Notes under the pieces: generated by a model
The model's database searches: none
Seen by the model: only the letters and a program-made list of their open reading frames with translations
Told to the model about the DNA's origin: nothing
Shown here: in pieces, positions 54,660 to 56,079 of the stretch
Layout of the letters: the number at the start of each line of letters is the position of its first letter
Numbering within the stretch: the first letter of the stretch is position 1
Translations under genes and position numbers: made by a program
DNA from: Fibrobacter sp.
Lineage (GTDB): Bacteria; Fibrobacterota; Fibrobacteria; Fibrobacterales; Fibrobacteraceae
Assembly: GCA_012523035.1 (NCBI GenBank)
Contig: JAAYJH010000033.1
Coordinates: 1 to 56,079 of the forward strand
Direction: 5' to 3'
Length of the DNA stretch: 56,079 nt

Positions 54660-56079
54660 ATGCAAGTTACTCCTGATAGTTTAAAAAAAATGATTGGAAA
54701 GAAAACGAGTTCTTTAGCTTTCGCTTGGCTAGCGGATTTAGAACGCCAAATGGGGAAGCTAGACGATGCTCTGAATACAGTGAATAAAGGTTTATCTAAT
54801 CTTTACAATTATCAACCTGCCTTGTTAGTTCGTTCTTTAATTTATTTTGATTTAGAACGCTTTGAAGAGGTGATAGAGTCTTGCGAACAGATTTTAAAAA
54901 AAGACCCTTTTTGTATTGCTGCATGGCGTCAAAAAGGAGAGGCTCATCATCAATTAAATCAAGTGAATGAAAGAAATCATGCATACCAAATGGTGCACGA
55001 TATGGACCCTTTAGATCCTTTTTGGAAAGAAGAGTATGCTTATATCACTGCAGACGAAGCCCCTTCTTTTACAGAGGAAAATGCGGATGAATTGTTAGAA
55101 ACCTCTAGTGATAAAGATGCTGAAATGAACTTGACCACGACAGAAGAAGAGCTTGAAAGCAACACTGAAGTTTCTGACCCTGTGGCTGAAGATCCATTTT
55201 CTGATTTAGCAATGATTTTAAATTTAGAGGATGCTGCGGAAGAAGATTCCTCGGTGCATGCCCTAGAGGGTTCTTTGGATTCGGTAATGGAAGGTTTAGC
55301 CACAGTGGAAGACTCTGAGCCAGAAACTTTAGAAGACAATGCTATTTCTGGAGAAGACCTTTCTTTTGCTTTTTCTAGTATTTTTGGTATAGAAGAAGAC
55401 ACCTCCAATGATAAAAACGCATCTCCTTTTGCACAGTCCGAAGTTTCTCCTTTGGAGGATTTCGAAGAGAAGCAAAAAGATGATTTAAAGCAAGATTCAA
55501 ATCGTGTAGATGAGGACACAGCCCAAAGTTTAGATACAGCATTTGATTCTATTTTTGGAGAGGACGAACTTCCCGAAGAAGGTGTGGATTTTACTTTAAG
55601 TGACGATGCTCCTACTTTTGAGAAGTCAGCCGAGCCTTTGGATATGAGTCTTAGCGAAGAGGATTTAGACCTTAGTTTAAGTGACGATGCTCCTACTTTT
55701 GAGAAGTCAGCCGAGCCTTTGGATGTGAGTCTTAGTGAAGAGGATTTAGACTTTACTTTAAGTGACGATGCTCCTACTTTTGAGAAGTCTGCCGAGCCTT
55801 TGGATGTGAGTCTTAGCGAAGGGGATTTAGACTTTACTTTAAGTGACGATGCTCCTGCTTTTAAGAAGTCTGCCGAGCCTTTGGATGTGAATCTTAGTGA
55901 AGAGGATTTAGACCTTAGTTTAAGTGACGATGCTCCTGCTTTTGAGAAGTCAGCCGAGCCTTTGGAAGATGAGTCCGAGGACGATTCTTTGGAAAGCGAG
56001 ATTTCAAGTTCATTTGCTTCTTTGTTTGGCGAAGAAGATGAGGACTTAGAGGTTTTAGAAGAAGAACTTAAAAGCACTA
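54660..56079 (+). CDS. TPR protein with an acidic tandem-repeat tail (partial, runs off the window)
   Basis: The frame is open from ATG 54660 (GAGG upstream) to the window end, at least 473 codons. Residues 1-135 are TPR-like helices: SLAFAWLADLERQMGKLDDALNTVNKGL, YQPALLVRSLIYFDLERFEEVIESCEQILKKDPFCIAAWRQKGEAHHQL and YQMVHDMDPLDPFW. From about residue 140 it is extremely acidic and Ser-rich with few basic residues, then five 27-residue repeats (TLSDDAPTFEKSAEPLD...). The tail is probably disordered. The TPR part may dock partner proteins. I do not recognise the family, and the C-terminus is missing. Confidence 0.8.
   Translation, partial: MQVTPDSLKKMIGKKTSSLAFAWLADLERQMGKLDDALNTVNKGLSNLYNYQPALLVRSLIYFDLERFEEVIESCEQILKKDPFCIAAWRQKGEAHHQLNQVNERNHAYQMVHDMDPLDPFWKEEYAYITADEAPSFTEENADELLETSSDKDAEMNLTTTEEELESNTEVSDPVAEDPFSDLAMILNLEDAAEEDSSVHALEGSLDSVMEGLATVEDSEPETLEDNAISGEDLSFAFSSIFGIEEDTSNDKNASPFAQSEVSPLEDFEEKQKDDLKQDSNRVDEDTAQSLDTAFDSIFGEDELPEEGVDFTLSDDAPTFEKSAEPLDMSLSEEDLDLSLSDDAPTFEKSAEPLDVSLSEEDLDFTLSDDAPTFEKSAEPLDVSLSEGDLDFTLSDDAPAFKKSAEPLDVNLSEEDLDLSLSDDAPAFEKSAEPLEDESEDDSLESEISSSFASLFGEEDEDLEVLEEELKST
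55595..55966 (+). repeat. 81-bp in-frame tandem repeat, about 4.6 copies
   Basis: Copies begin at 55595, 55676, 55757, 55838 and 55919 with an exact 81-base period. Each unit encodes 27 residues opening LSDDAPxFEKSAEPLD and closing SLSEEDLDxx. Differences are mostly single substitutions, so the array is young and likely to vary in copy number between strains. Confidence 0.95.

Noticed and set aside
55040-56077. A 345-residue Ser/Lys-rich minus-strand frame
   Set aside because: It is the antisense shadow of the acidic repeat region of the plus-strand TPR gene, whose frame has a ribosome site and TPR homology.

Overview
The window is an A+T-rich, gene-dense bacterial chromosome segment. It shows no phage, insertion sequence, CRISPR array or tRNA gene; the only RNA gene recognised is tmRNA. 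The cell is a Gram-negative diderm, shown by TamA/TamB, lipoproteins and a murein peptide amidase. Several traits point to the Fibrobacterota-Bacteroidota-Chlorobi group: a type IX-like C-terminal sorting domain on a secreted metalloprotease, a DUF2723/GT117 membrane glycosyltransferase with a polyprenol-phosphate-mannose synthase, a single-subunit dihaem cytochrome b in the succinate dehydrogenase/fumarate reductase, and a bifunctional ribBA. My best guess is a low-GC relative of Fibrobacter, but this is inference from gene content and not a phylogeny.

Layout. 1-7.1 kb: a rhomboid-fold membrane protein without an obvious catalytic serine, a GC-rich hairpin element, tmRNA (minus strand), a lipoprotein, aconitase, a putative outer-membrane protein, and the rpsF-rpsR-rplI operon with a clear promoter, leader hairpins and terminator. 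7.1-8.9 kb: two related DUF5683-like envelope proteins. 8.9-16.3 kb (minus): a run reading from a degenerate primase-helicase-like protein through a GT4 glycosyltransferase, a Dabb protein, an SRPBCC protein and a UbiD decarboxylase to a type IX-like secreted metalloprotease. 16.5-18.5 kb (plus): ruvC, an M15 carboxypeptidase and an M14 murein amidase. 18.5-30.8 kb (minus): an AEP/RepA-like ATPase, a TrmA-like pseudo-methyltransferase, a LysM protein, a two-component system, a TPR/beta-propeller protein, a peptide-binding lipoprotein and PssA. 31.1-38.6 kb: ettA (plus), converging on tamB-tamA (minus). 38.7-48 kb (plus): a PpiC-type foldase lipoprotein, ndk-sdhCAB, then ribE-ribBA-ribH-nusB. 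48-54.3 kb: a protein/envelope glycosylation cluster of GT117 and three GT2 enzymes. 54.4 kb to the end: a Trm112/UPF0434-like protein and the start of a TPR protein with a very acidic 81-bp tandem-repeat tail that runs off the window.

How the genes fit together. Three themes dominate. The first is envelope building and protein export: TAM, the foldase lipoprotein, glycosyltransferases, peptidoglycan recycling and the secreted protease. The second is central metabolism and cofactors: aconitase, SDH/FRD, riboflavin for the flavoproteins, and UbiD, probably for menaquinone. The third is information processing: the ribosomal operon, tmRNA, ettA, nusB and ruvC.

The most unusual content is a set of conserved-looking enzymes with missing active-site residues. 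One protein fuses a CHC2 zinc finger, a TOPRIM domain and a DnaB-like domain, but its TOPRIM acidic site and its P-loop are both degraded. A second protein is AEP-like plus RepA-like, with an intact P-loop but Gln in place of the expected AEP His. A TrmA-family protein has lost its SAM glycine motif and its catalytic Cys. The rhomboid-like protein lacks a GxSG motif. I regard the two primase/ATPase fusions as the best candidates for an undescribed system.
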